Source of the DNA: Gnetum montanum
Taxonomy: Eukaryota; Streptophyta; Gnetopsida; Gnetales; Gnetaceae
Reading direction: 5' to 3'
Length of the DNA: 64,000 bases
Assembly (NCBI GenBank): GCA_015680685.1
Contig: MNCI01005867.1
Coordinates: 509,508 to 573,507, forward strand
The position numbers and the translations under genes were made by a program. Below, piece by piece: positions 1 through 9,160 of this stretch; the first letter of the stretch is position 1, and each line of letters begins with the position of its first letter. Below the pieces are notes generated by a model that saw only the letters and a list, made by a program, of their open reading frames with translations, did not search any database and was not told the origin of the DNA.

Positions 1-214
1 GGGAACAAACTGCAAGAGGTTCGCTACAACTACTCAAAAGATGCCTAAATGAGGTAGAAGGCCCTCTTATTTATAGGTCGAGATAAGCGGCTACGTAAAC
101 AGGGCCATGTCGATGCAGGAAGGTTGCATCGACAGGGTTGCATCGATGCGGCCGCGTATACGGGGCCCCGTATACGCAGCCTCGTTGATGCATTGACTAT
201 ATAGTGCTTCATCA
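1..214 (-). repeat. Partial LTR (U3 and start of R) of R0, cut by the window edge
   Basis: On the minus strand this begins TGATGAAGCA at 214 and contains a TATA box, CTATAAATAAG, at 76-66. U3 holds a perfect 24-bp palindrome at 154-177 (core TATACGGGGCCCCGTATA) and a second inverted repeat at 108-134 (TGTCGATGCA, 7-base spacer, TGCATCGACA). The end of the LTR is outside the window. Confidence 0.7.
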
Positions 215-216
215 AT

Positions 217-330
217 AAGGTACACGAAACCTATTTATGATGTTTTGTTATACAAACCGAGCAGCAGTGGTGGATATATAGTCAGTGACAACTGTTGCTT
301 CTGTCCACTTGGTACAATAGTCAACCACTC
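217..330 (-). pseudogene. Integrase core fragment (rve-like) of R0
   Basis: On the minus strand the translation contains VDYCTKWTEA, close to the VDYFTKWxEA signature around the first catalytic Asp of retroviral-type integrases. It continues with an AARF..NIINRF segment typical of the following helix. One in-frame stop is present. The piece stops where the LTR begins, so the rest of integrase and the 3' untranslated part are lost. Upstream it adjoins protease-RT linker sequence, which marks an internal deletion of RT and RNase H. Confidence 0.6.
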
Positions 331-625
331 CGACCGGTAGTGTGTTTAATTCAAGGGGCTCTTATTTAAAATTGTCAAGAATTTCCAACTCATCCCAATT
401 AACATCATCATTTGCTCCTTTAGAGAGCTAGTGGTGAACTTACTTGAGTTTATCCATATTTGCAATGTACTTGTACATTAGGCCCTCAGTCGGTTCTATG
501 CATAATGTACTACTGCTCGTATCAATTGTTAGCCATTGGGTGCCCTCTTGTTTTGTGGCTGCTATGTATAAACATCTTTGGATCTCAGCTTCTGGTGCAC
601 ATTGCTTGTATGTAGAGATAGATGT

Positions 626-1090
626 TTACTTTACTAACCATAACTTCTGCACACAATGGCACCCTAAATCACTACATGCGATACATGGAACTCTCTTCTT
701 CTTGATCTTTCCAAACTCATTTTCTTTTGATATCTCCAAGGAAAGATCTCTAATGTTTATTTTGGCATCAATAGTACTTAGCCATGCCCTTCCCATGATG
801 ATTGGAAAGTCCCCATTGTAGTTCTCCACTTTAATTACTAGGAAATCAACTGGATGTGACCACCCACAAATGGTGGTGACGATGTCTTCAACTAGTCCTA
901 ATGAAACAGTGATGGACTGGTTCACTAGTTCCAACTGAATGTTGCTCTTCTTCAAAGGAGGAAGGTTCCACATTGTGTACATCTCATGCGAGATTAAATT
1001 AACACTAGAACCAGAATCCAAAAGAGCTTTGCCAGGCTCATTCCCAGCAATTTGTAAGTAAACTAGGGAACTCCTAGGATTAGCTAATTT
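626..1090 (-). pseudogene. Aspartic protease (retropepsin) region of R0
   Basis: The open part covers 1021-626 on the minus strand; homology continues upstream to about 1090. The catalytic-type triad is seen as LLDSGSSVNLIS. It is followed by a LGLVEDIV segment and by FPIIMGRAWLSTIDA, which matches the second conserved block of Athila/Tat proteases (usually P-I-I-L-G-R-P-F-L). A short Cys-containing tail (PCIACSDLGCHC) follows and recurs in R1, R2 and R3. The protein would cleave the Gag-Pol precursor. Downstream, RT is absent. Confidence 0.7.
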
Positions 1091-3614
1091 TTTGGGTAGG
1101 TTACCAGCTCAAATCTAATCAAATACAACATGTGTCAGCATTACAGTATGGATTCGAGAGGAATTTTGGTTTGAAGGGGACTCAGATTAAAAAGAAATAG
1201 AGGAAGGTGGAGGAGCAGGGTTACCAACCACTGATGTATTCAAGATCTTTGGTGGATTGCGGGGTTGGAAGAAGGGTCTTTTCTTTGTTCATGGTTCTAA
1301 CCTATCGGATGGGTTAACCGATTGCAGGTTAACTATCCTTGTAGCATTCCTTTGCTGTGGTTGTGCAAGCAATTCACCCTGCAGGGATGGAGCAAGTCGT
1401 AGTTGTGCAAGAGGTGGAGGAATAAGTGTAGGGATAGAAGGTACATGAGGATAGTAGGTGGTATCCCTCCTTGGATAGGGTGATTGATATATTTCATGAG
1501 GGTAGTGGTGAGACTAGTAAGCAGCAATATGACTAGATGAGTTCCTTGGAGATGAAGGTTGCTGAACATAATAACCATAGGGATCTGGTTGCTGATAAGG
1601 GTATTGCTATCTTGGAGGTGGCAATGCCCACGATTGTGGTTGTTCCCACTACTGATATACTTCGTAAGGTTGCAAAGGAGTTTCACTTAGATAGTATTGC
1701 TATGGTTGGTGGAACTGTCAAGGATTGCCTTGTGGATAAGGCAATATTTTGGGTGTTTGCCTTTGTGCAAGTCGTGGATGTAAGGCATACACCCTAGATT
1801 CCTACAAGTGTAATATAATTGGGCAACAGCCCTTAGGATGTTCATATTGGGAAACATCACACCCACCATCATCATCTGAATCACTATCTGCAACCATCTT
1901 ACCTTTACCTTTAGATATGGCACGTTCAGTCTTCTTACATCTCTGACGCTCTCATTCACCACTTTTCTCCTTGGACTCTTTAGTAATTTTTAAAATAGCT
2001 TGAAACTTATTGTCCATGGAGTCCCATAATTGATCAACCTTAGCCATAATTTCTGACTACAATTTTTGAAATGGCAAGGTTTTCTGATTCACCACCTCAT
2101 CTTTGGCAAATTCATTCTTACTATCACAAAATCTAATCCCTTTCTTTCAAATAGAAGGGTCTCTATTGTATTCTTCTACACTTTCACATTTTCTAAGCTC
2201 TCCCTCCTCTTTGGCTACCTGCTCAATTAATCTTTGAATTTGACGTGCACTCAACTCTGTCAATCTCCCTTGGGCATAGACGCCAAGGATTTTTCTAGTT
2301 TTAGATCGCAACTCATCTATGATATGGTGAAGTTGATCAAGCTAAGAGTATCCATGGTCAGGACACCTGTGCAATAGAGAGTAGTATCGGCCAATAGTAG
2401 CATCCAAGGGCTCATGATTTCCTTATTTCCACCCTTGAATTTGTTTTCTTAAATTGGATACTCAGGAGTACATTTGATATTTATCATTGAATAATTTCCA
2501 ACATCATACTCCATCGCCTAATTGATTTTGATTCCAAGGATTGATACCAAGTTTTTGCTTCCTTTATGAGTGTTCTTGGAAATAATTTCAACTTTTGCCA
2601 TTTATTTTTAATATTCTGCAAGGTACATGTATCTTGGAAAGCCTGGAGATGATTTTGTGGATCAACATCATATCCTCCCTTGAATTGAGGGATATTGTTC
2701 ATATCAAGCCTCTTTATTCTGCTGTCCTTCACATGCCTTGTTGGAATCCTCACAGCCTCTACAATATTCAACATGCCCCAAGTAGCAAGTAGAGGTTCAT
2801 CAAGGCCATGACTATGGTGCCTACGATGCTCCCTACTAGCCCTTCTTTCTTGATGATGGGCCTCTCTAGATTGTCCACGTCTTCGGTCACGACTGTCTCG
2901 ATGGTGCCTTCTATTGTTCTGGTCCCGTCGATCACCTCCATCATAGTTATTTCATTTGCGATCACAATTTGAGCCTGATGAAGAAGAAGATGACAATGAA
3001 GGAGAAGAAGAAGGGAAACTTGCTCTGTGGTGACACCTATCACCCTTCCTTCGATACTCGCAACCATGATCACGATCATGATCTCCTTTATCCTCCTTTT
3101 TCTGACTTGCCTCTCTGGATCCATTTTTGTCATTGGATCCATTTTAACCAAAACCTGGATCATGAACTATGGATTGTACATTCTAGTTAAGGGCTCCTTG
3201 AACAAAATCAAAGAGAGGAGAATCACTAAAGAAGTGATCACCTTCATCAATTGGGCCAAGCAGAGGTGGAAATATGTTTGACCCCTTGTCCTTCATAAGC
3301 TTGTACTGATGCTCCAACTAATGATCCTTTAATCTTTGTGCTTTAGTGGGATGATAATCCCTTGAGTCGGGATCTTGCATCTCATATTCTCCATGGAGAT
3401 GTTAAAGCCTGTGTCATGCCAACATTAATTGAAGCATTGTTGGAACATATTGGTTAGGTGGCAACATAATGTTGTGCCACTGCATCAGTTCATCTTGATG
3501 TAAGATGAAGGTAAAGTCTAGTACATACTCATTAGGATGAACATATACCACTCAGTATTGTTGAGGTACTTGAACTGCCCTAGGCAAAGATGGGCTTCTG
3601 TGAGAAGAAGACAT
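1091..3614 (-). pseudogene. Gag of R0, broken by stops and frameshifts
   Basis: The likely start is the ATG at 3614 (MSSSHRSP; all gag copies here start MS-S). A basic, Arg-rich segment lies at about 3163-2768. The retrotrans_gag-type core lies at 2774-2484, with LDMNNIPQFKGGYDVDPQNH and AFQDTCTLQNIKNKWQKLKL, then a W-S-M-M-L-E-I helix. The Cys/His module with HPKGC follows further downstream (near 1750). Gag would form the particle that packages element RNA. It is no longer translatable because stops and frameshifts break the frame. Confidence 0.7.
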
Positions 3615-3754
3615 TTTGTGTTAATAAACAGTGTGCAATTAAAATTTAATTTAATGATAATAATGATAATTTTTGTTTTCGTAGGATTTGATGCTTAGGG
3701 TTCGAATAACAAGGGTACTAGATTTCACTAGGCTTAGATAGTGCACAAAGAACT

Positions 3755-3777
3755 ACAGTCCTCAGCAATGGCGCCAA
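3755..3777 (-). other. Primer-binding site of R0
   Basis: Immediately inside the 5' LTR, the minus strand reads TTGGCGCCATTGCTGAGGAC. This resembles the TGGCGCCGTTGCCGGGGA primer-binding site of Athila/Tat elements, complementary to the 3' end of tRNA-Asp. It fixes the orientation of R0 as leftward. Confidence 0.7.
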
Positions 3778-4632
3778 TGATGAGCGGTAAGGTACCCCTA
3801 CGCCCAACCATACGAATCACAAGTGTTCACATGCAGTTCAGTTGAATTCCGCAGACTGTAATTACTAAGTACACTAGAGCTAAACAGTGTGTGTGTGTTG
3901 TTCGTTTGTTGTCTTCCCAATCCCACTTGTGAAATGTAATTGTATGGTTAAGTGTGACTGAGGCATATGATTTTTATTGTTTTGTGTTTTTATGGAATTA
4001 CTCACCTAGAACAAGAATAAAAGTAAGAGTGATTAAAAATAAAAGTGATTAATTACTAAGGAAACTAAAGTCTAATCTAGCCTAACACAAGGAACTGTTC
4101 CCACTCCCTAGACACATCCTGAACTTCGTGCAAACACTGTTGGGCTATCAAATGCTAATCATTTCTGAGCTACCAAGTGTCACACGTATGCTTGAAGGGA
4201 TTATGCTTGTGTAACTTAACATTTTGCTTAATTGATCAAAATGAATTACTGTGCTAATAACACAAATGTAAAGTGCATAAAATAAAATGAAATAAAATAT
4301 AAATGCGTAAGAAAACAAATTTCAAGTGCTGCAAGGATGAATTAAAGAGCTCGTCTTTATTGCCAACACAATGGTGTGCTCAGGTACATTAATGCTTGAA
4401 TAAAGATCTGTTCACACTTAAACCTCCTGTTGCAGGCACTTGGAAAATATTCTAACTTTCAAATAGACAGATTGCAAGAGTTTTGCTACTTGGCTACTAA
4501 AAACATGCTTCCAATTGTGCACTTGGGCATTGCATTTATAGACCCATGAATAACCTAGGAATAACCACTCTATTAATTAGAATAACCGCTCTAATAATAA
4601 CCACTCTAATAATTAAAGTGACTGCTTCATCA
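3778..4632 (-). repeat. 5' LTR of R0
   Basis: The LTR is 855 bp, with TGATGAG at the low-coordinate end and TTCATCA at the high end. The R/U5 part shares GGTACCCCTACxCxCAACCA with all other family LTRs in the window. U3 lacks the CpG palindromes. Instead it has a short repeated motif, AATAACC(A/G)CTCTA, between 4550 and 4620. The TATA-like sequence TATAAATGCA lies on the minus strand near 4540. Confidence 0.7.
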
Positions 4633-4799
4633 CTCATGGAGGTGGTTCTAAAAGAGGGAATGGTGTGATCCTTTTCTTACCTTAAAGAAGAGGTTTTTAG
4701 GATTGATTGTAAAGATGAAAACCTATAAAGGCATTCCAAAACTATTGGGCTTTTTCTTTAGACTCTCTCTTTATTGATCTAATGTACCATAAAATTTTA

Positions 4800-4955
4800 A
4801 ATATTATTATTTATTTTATTAGGGTTTGAGAACAACACCTCATATCCACTGCAACCAAAATATAACGATGTGTTAAATACTTGTTGGAATTAAACTTGTA
4901 GTATGCAAATCACAAGGTGCATGCTCTAACCAACTAAGCAATGCTTCATTGACAT
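4800..4955 (-). mobile_element. tRNA-derived SINE-like sequence
   Basis: On the minus strand, TTAGTTGGTTAGAGCATG matches a pol III A box and AGTTTAATTCC, about 35 bases on, resembles a B box. The folded arms of a real tRNA are not intact, and an AT-rich tail follows. This fits a tRNA-derived SINE better than a working tRNA gene. Confidence 0.45.
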
Positions 4956-5129
4956 TAAGTTTATTTTTAAGTCCTTACGTTTTAACATTTAAAAGATTGA
5001 AGTTAGTTTTTATTTAATAAGTATCTATTTTTTGTATCCTATCTTTAAAGGAAAACATTTTTTTGTCAATGCTATCTTTTTATATGAGTTGTTAAAACTT
5101 TATTTGAAAATCTTAGCTCAACTTTTAGG

Positions 5130-5300
5130 TTTATATATATATGCAACAAACAGCAAGTTGCTTTGCCTACTAACAATATATATCTAAGAGTAATGCATAT
5201 AGTTAGGGTTTTGCTCATTTACTAACCCTCCCAGGTCCAACTTAGTTGAACGAGGGTTGTAACTTCAAGTGATGATCCTTTACGAGCTAAAAATTAGTTG
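5130..5300 (+). repeat. Fragment of a SINE-like repeat also found in intron 1
   Basis: The stretch around 5202-5290 (GTTAGGGTTTTGCTCATTTA, then CTAACCCTCCCA) matches 11203-11290 in the first GATA intron. It continues to a common GTGATGA(T/C)CCTTT end. The A and B boxes visible in the intron copy are not clear here. Confidence 0.4.
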
Positions 5301-5352
5301 TGTTCATAATTTTACAAATTGCATGAGGTAAGATTTATTAATCTCCTAAAAC

Positions 5353-5567
5353 TAGCTTATATATATATAAATTGGTCGAGATGATTAAAAAAAATGATAT
5401 TAACCAAGCCTGACTACTGGACGAGGTAACAAGATAACTAAAAATGTAATCACTCATCCCTCCTCTATTTCTCTACCACTTATCCAATTTAGTTATATCC
5501 TCTTGATCAAGTTTGCTCTTTCTTTGTTTGTTCATTGTGTTTTTGAGAAATAAATTTCTTGCATAAT
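5353..5567 (+). mobile_element. One arm plus centre of the foldback element, truncated
   Basis: The segment begins TAGCTTATATATATA and follows the left arm and centre of the foldback at 29213-29643 closely (CAAGC-C-GACTACTGGACGAGG is shared). It stops at CTTGCATAAT, where it joins the minus-strand Helitron repeat. The junction shares a few bases (TATGCA) between both elements, which suggests microhomology-mediated joining. Confidence 0.65.
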
Positions 5568-6835
5568 AGGATTGAGCAAAAGGCAAAATACAATGATAAG
5601 TATGAACTTAATATGCCTAATCCTCTAATTGAGCAAAACGAACTTTTTGTGCAATTCTACTTGAAGATGTTTAGCATCTGAAATTTTTTTGTATCTTTGC
5701 ACATGGAAAGGAGGATGAATCTTTAAAGAATCAATGGTCTTGACTCCAGATAATGCAACAAACGTTAGACTGTAAGTTCTTTTGTGTAGCGGTTTCACAG
5801 GCTATGAGTATAATTTAATTATTATTTTTATTTTTTAAGTTATCTTCACTATTTGCATTCCAAATAATATATATTGGCAAACATAAATTGGTTAAAATAA
5901 AAGTTTATATATTTTGTATATGTTGATGAAGAAATACATTGCACAATTATTGCAACAAACATTACAGAGCTATATAATAGGATTGAGCAAAAGGCAAAAT
6001 ACAATGGTAAGTGTGAACTCAATATGTCTGATTCTCCAACTGAGCAAAAGAAACTTCTTGTGCAATTCTATCCTGGAGATGTTTAGCATCTGAAATCTTT
6101 CTATATCTTGGCACATGAAAAGGAGGATGAATCTTTAAAGAATCAATGGTCTTGACTCTAGATAATGCAACAAATGTTAGACTCGTAACTTTTCTTGAAC
6201 CAATGTGAATAGTAGCCTTATCTAATGTCATTTCTTAAGATTTATGAATAGTCATGACCCATGGCAACCGTAATGCTGACTGATGAGATGCTCCTCGGAC
6301 CACAGGTACAATTGGCACATGATGAGAATTACCATTATCAAAGGCACATTCGATGTAGGAGTCAAAATCAACAATAACGTATACTAGTAATGCAGGTGGC
6401 TATTTACCTTAAGGATACATAATACTGTGAATTATGCCAAGTGCACCATTCACCAATCTTGCTTACCAAAGGTTGATTGTGAACATTACCCTTACACCTT
6501 CACATATAAGCAGAAATTGCATTACTTGTTGCAGTAGATAGTTGTTGCACTCCTTGTTGCAATAGATGGTTGTTGTTGCTGATCTTGAAGAGAGTGTTCT
6601 TCACCTTCTCTATTGGGACTAATAGCAGCAGAATCCATGTTTCTAAAAATGCATGAATTCCAATATTGCACCTCTTAATCTTGTAACAGGATGTCTAAGT
6701 TCAATATCTTTAAATACTGCATCACATTGTAACTGTCATCACCTTAACCGTTACCATGATTGTAACCGTCACTGTAACCATAAGTAACCATAATCGTCAC
6801 CATTTATAATAATAATAAATATTCAATATCACCTA
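5568..6835 (-). mobile_element. Helitron-derived fragment (left inverted copy)
   Basis: On the minus strand this carries the C-terminal part of a PIF1-type helicase. One open piece is 6231-6019, with MTLDKATIHIGSRKVTSLTF and RVKTIDSLKIHPPFH. The ~410-bp 3' unit then follows in one full copy and one truncated copy (5783-5568). Upstream on the minus strand is non-helicase sequence with GGTTAC-type repeats. The Rep and most of the helicase are missing. The same arrangement occurs in the opposite orientation at 20563-22090, on the other side of the GATA gene. Confidence 0.75.
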
Positions 6836-6905
6836 GTGATATATATGTTATAAATTTATAATAATGATAAATATTAGTGATATATATGTTATAAATTATT
6901 TATGT
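6700..6905. repeat. Degenerate GTTAC/GTAACC repeats and AT-rich tract
   Basis: Between 6745 and 6815 short motifs such as GTAACCGTCA and CCGTTACC recur. They are followed by TTATAATAATAATAAATATT and duplicated ATATATGTTATAAATT segments. The inverse of this block is found at 20563-20745, so it belongs to the Helitron derivative. Confidence 0.6.
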
Positions 6906-7655
6906 ACCATGCGGTTCCCTTCGGTCGCCTTTTAAAGTAGTTAAATTGTCCCGCTAGATATCTTGTCTCGCAAACCATGGATGTACATCGCATTTTCATG
7001 AACATGCAACCAGCGCGATTGTTAAATCTTAAAGTTTTCATAAAGTAGAACAGCTTGTATTCTAATTTGGGATCCCGCGATTAAAGTTAGTGACCAGATA
7101 AAGACGCAATTGATAGACGAAATTTCCCTGTTCATCCTAAACAAACAAGGAAACACATGCCAGAGAAGAAAGAGTGGGCAGATCTACATGCACGGAATGG
7201 AATACAAAGTTCAGGCTACCCAGCAAGCAACTACGAAAATGGATGAAATTAGAACATGCAATGTATGGATGAAAACATAGATTGCGTTGGTGAATAGTCA
7301 CACCGACAGTTCAAGTACATGGTACTTAGGCAAGTGTTTTTTTGAATCCCCATGACTTTCAATTTTAAGGTACCAGAATCCCATACCAAGTTTGAATCCC
7401 AATGCCCCCTTAGCACTAAATGCTTTCCCACCAAGATTTAATGAACCTTAGCACATGGTAGCACCCACCCACCCACCCACCTATCTGAACTTTGAATCGT
7501 ATTCCCCCTTTTTCACATGCTCAACACCAGAAAACCAAATCAACACTCCACACAATATCTAGATAACAAAAATTTGAGAAAAAAAGTTGCATGTAAAATC
7601 CAATGCGTGCCTGTGCCTGTGCATGTGCATGTCCATGCATGCATGCTGTACCGAA
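6906..7655. other. Non-coding, distal upstream region of the GATA gene
   Basis: No coding potential is seen beyond chance frames. A (CCCA)n microsatellite lies at 7463-7481, and alternating TGCCTG/TGCATG repeats lie at 7608-7648. Base composition rises in GC from about 7060 onward, which marks the boundary between transposon debris and the gene's upstream region. Confidence 0.5.
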
Positions 7656-8400
7656 CGCAACTTGACTTTTTCAACCATTTTGATATCCCGAGGACGCCAC
7701 GTCAGCGCTGCCAGCACGAGTTCTCGCGGCAACCAGGAATAGTAAATTTCGAAAATAATGCGGAAAGTAAATCCCAAAGTGCGTCCGGAATCATGACATG
7801 GACAGCGATGAAGCAAGACGAAACCGACCTAAAATAAAATAAAATAAATACGGATAAAAAAAAAGCGGTGAAAAAGCAGAGCTGGTACCTGATGCCTGGG
7901 CCTTTGTCGAGGTCGGGGGCCTATGCCTTTCCTCCATTTCCGCGTTCTCTGGCTGCAACATGACATGCCTGTAAAACCCTAGCAGCCCAGCCCAGCCAAG
8001 GCAAGCAAGCGTTTTGTTTTCCAAGTTTTAGAGATACATACATGCAAGCAAGCAAGAAGATCAACGTAAACGAAAATGGAGAGAGAAAGCGAAATATAGC
8101 GCTGTGCCCATCACACCGTAATATTTTGCGCATATCTCGCGGAGACGCGTCAAATTTCTATTTATCTGAACAACACACAACAATACAGCTCAGCCTTTTC
8201 CTTCTCCCCTTCCTCCCTCTCTCTCTCTTGTCTATCTCGCTCGCTCTGTATGTCTCCTTTCGCTATCTTTGGAAGGCCGTGCCGTTCATTGTTGCCATTT
8301 TTTGCTTCATCCTCTCCTCTTTGCCATTGCGGCTGTTGACTGTAGGCAGCGTAATTGCAGACCGCGTTTGAAACCTTTTTAATGACCTAATTTTTGTTAT
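7656..8400 (+). promoter_or_regulatory. Probable promoter and start of 5' leader of the GATA gene
   Basis: The sequence shows an ACGT-core bZIP-type site GCCACGTCAGC (7696-7706), a site II element TGGGCC (7897-7902), a telo-box AAACCCTA (7974-7981) and AGCCCAGCCCAGCC next to it. A pyrimidine-rich tract (about 8186-8262) of CT repeats resembles plant Y patches and transcribed leaders. No strong TATA box is evident. Site II with telo-box is typical of broadly expressed plant genes. The assignment to this gene rests on position; the exact start of transcription cannot be read. Confidence 0.45.
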
Positions 8401-9160
8401 TGAATCTTCGTTTCTTCTTCGTTGGCTGAACGAGCAACAGAGGTTTTTAAGATGCATATGCTTGTGTTGCCGCACAATCAGCATCAGGCACAGGCACTTT
8501 GACTGTATAAACAAACGGGGACGAGGCTGTCTGCCTTGCTTGCTCTTAATAACACCCTCGCCTTCCTGCGCTGCTGTTTTTCTTTCCGGGCCTTGTAGAC
8601 GCATTCGTTTTTTCTTTTTTCTTTGGCTTGAGTCTTGCTCCGGTTTATCCTTATTTTTTGCCTTTGGTTGTAAGGGTTTTTGTCCGGTCATTTTTTGCCG
8701 GTTTTCAAAGAAATGTATTTTAGGCAGTTTGGAATGTATTTGTGTGGAATATACGCAATTTTGTTGATATAAATGTAACTGCCAGATTCCAAACTTTTGA
8801 AACTGCCTGCAGCTCCGTCAATATTCCTGCAAGCATCTACTGTGTAAAAGTATATCCCTTGTGTTGATTATTATGTTATGTTTTGGTTTCCCTGTAACAT
8901 TTTGTACATACAGGAGCATGCATTAGGAAGGTTTTGCAGTTCCAGCCATTGAGGCATTGGGACTCTTACAAGTTAAAAAGACATTGCCATTGCAATGTGC
9001 AGGTGCTCATTTCCGTGTATTCAATATTGGCATTAGCATTGGCAGCGACAGTTGTGTTTGTCTTTGCTATCTTGTTGTTAGGATTATCAAACCTCATTCC
9101 CTGCACCTCTGGTCCTTTGTTTCTGAGATTCGGCCGACAGTGAATTTGGAGGCATCATAT
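8401..9160 (+). other. Probable 5' UTR of the GATA gene, perhaps with an intron
   Basis: The region is non-coding and leads directly to the start codon. Several acceptor-like sites follow pyrimidine runs (for example TGTGCAG at 8997-9003). A leader intron is therefore plausible, as in many plant transcription factor genes, but no unique splice pair can be fixed from sequence. In the frame of exon 1, no ATG occurs between 8957 and 9161. Confidence 0.4.

Larger units (their letters stand above)
1..4632 (-). mobile_element. Athila/Tat-like Gypsy retrotransposon R0, internally deleted
   Basis: Read on the minus strand, the order is 5' LTR (4632-3778), PBS, gag, protease, a scrap of integrase and the beginning of a 3' LTR cut by the window edge. 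The PBS and the protease style fit the Athila/Tat branch of Ty3/Gypsy. Reverse transcriptase and RNase H are missing: the protease-RT linker runs almost directly into integrase-like sequence near 330-345. The U3 halves of the two LTRs do not look alike, although both begin TGATGAAGCA. The unit may therefore be a recombinant of two subfamilies rather than one insertion. Many in-frame stops show that it is inactive. Confidence 0.8.

Noticed and set aside
4880-4950. Possible tRNA gene on the minus strand
   Set aside because: A and B boxes are present, but the acceptor and anticodon stems do not pair, so a SINE is more likely.
8042-8767. Overlapping frames of 101-142 codons on both strands upstream of the GATA gene
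   Set aside because: Low-complexity Lys/Arg or Phe/Leu/Ser composition caused by the pyrimidine-rich leader; no homology, and they conflict with each other.
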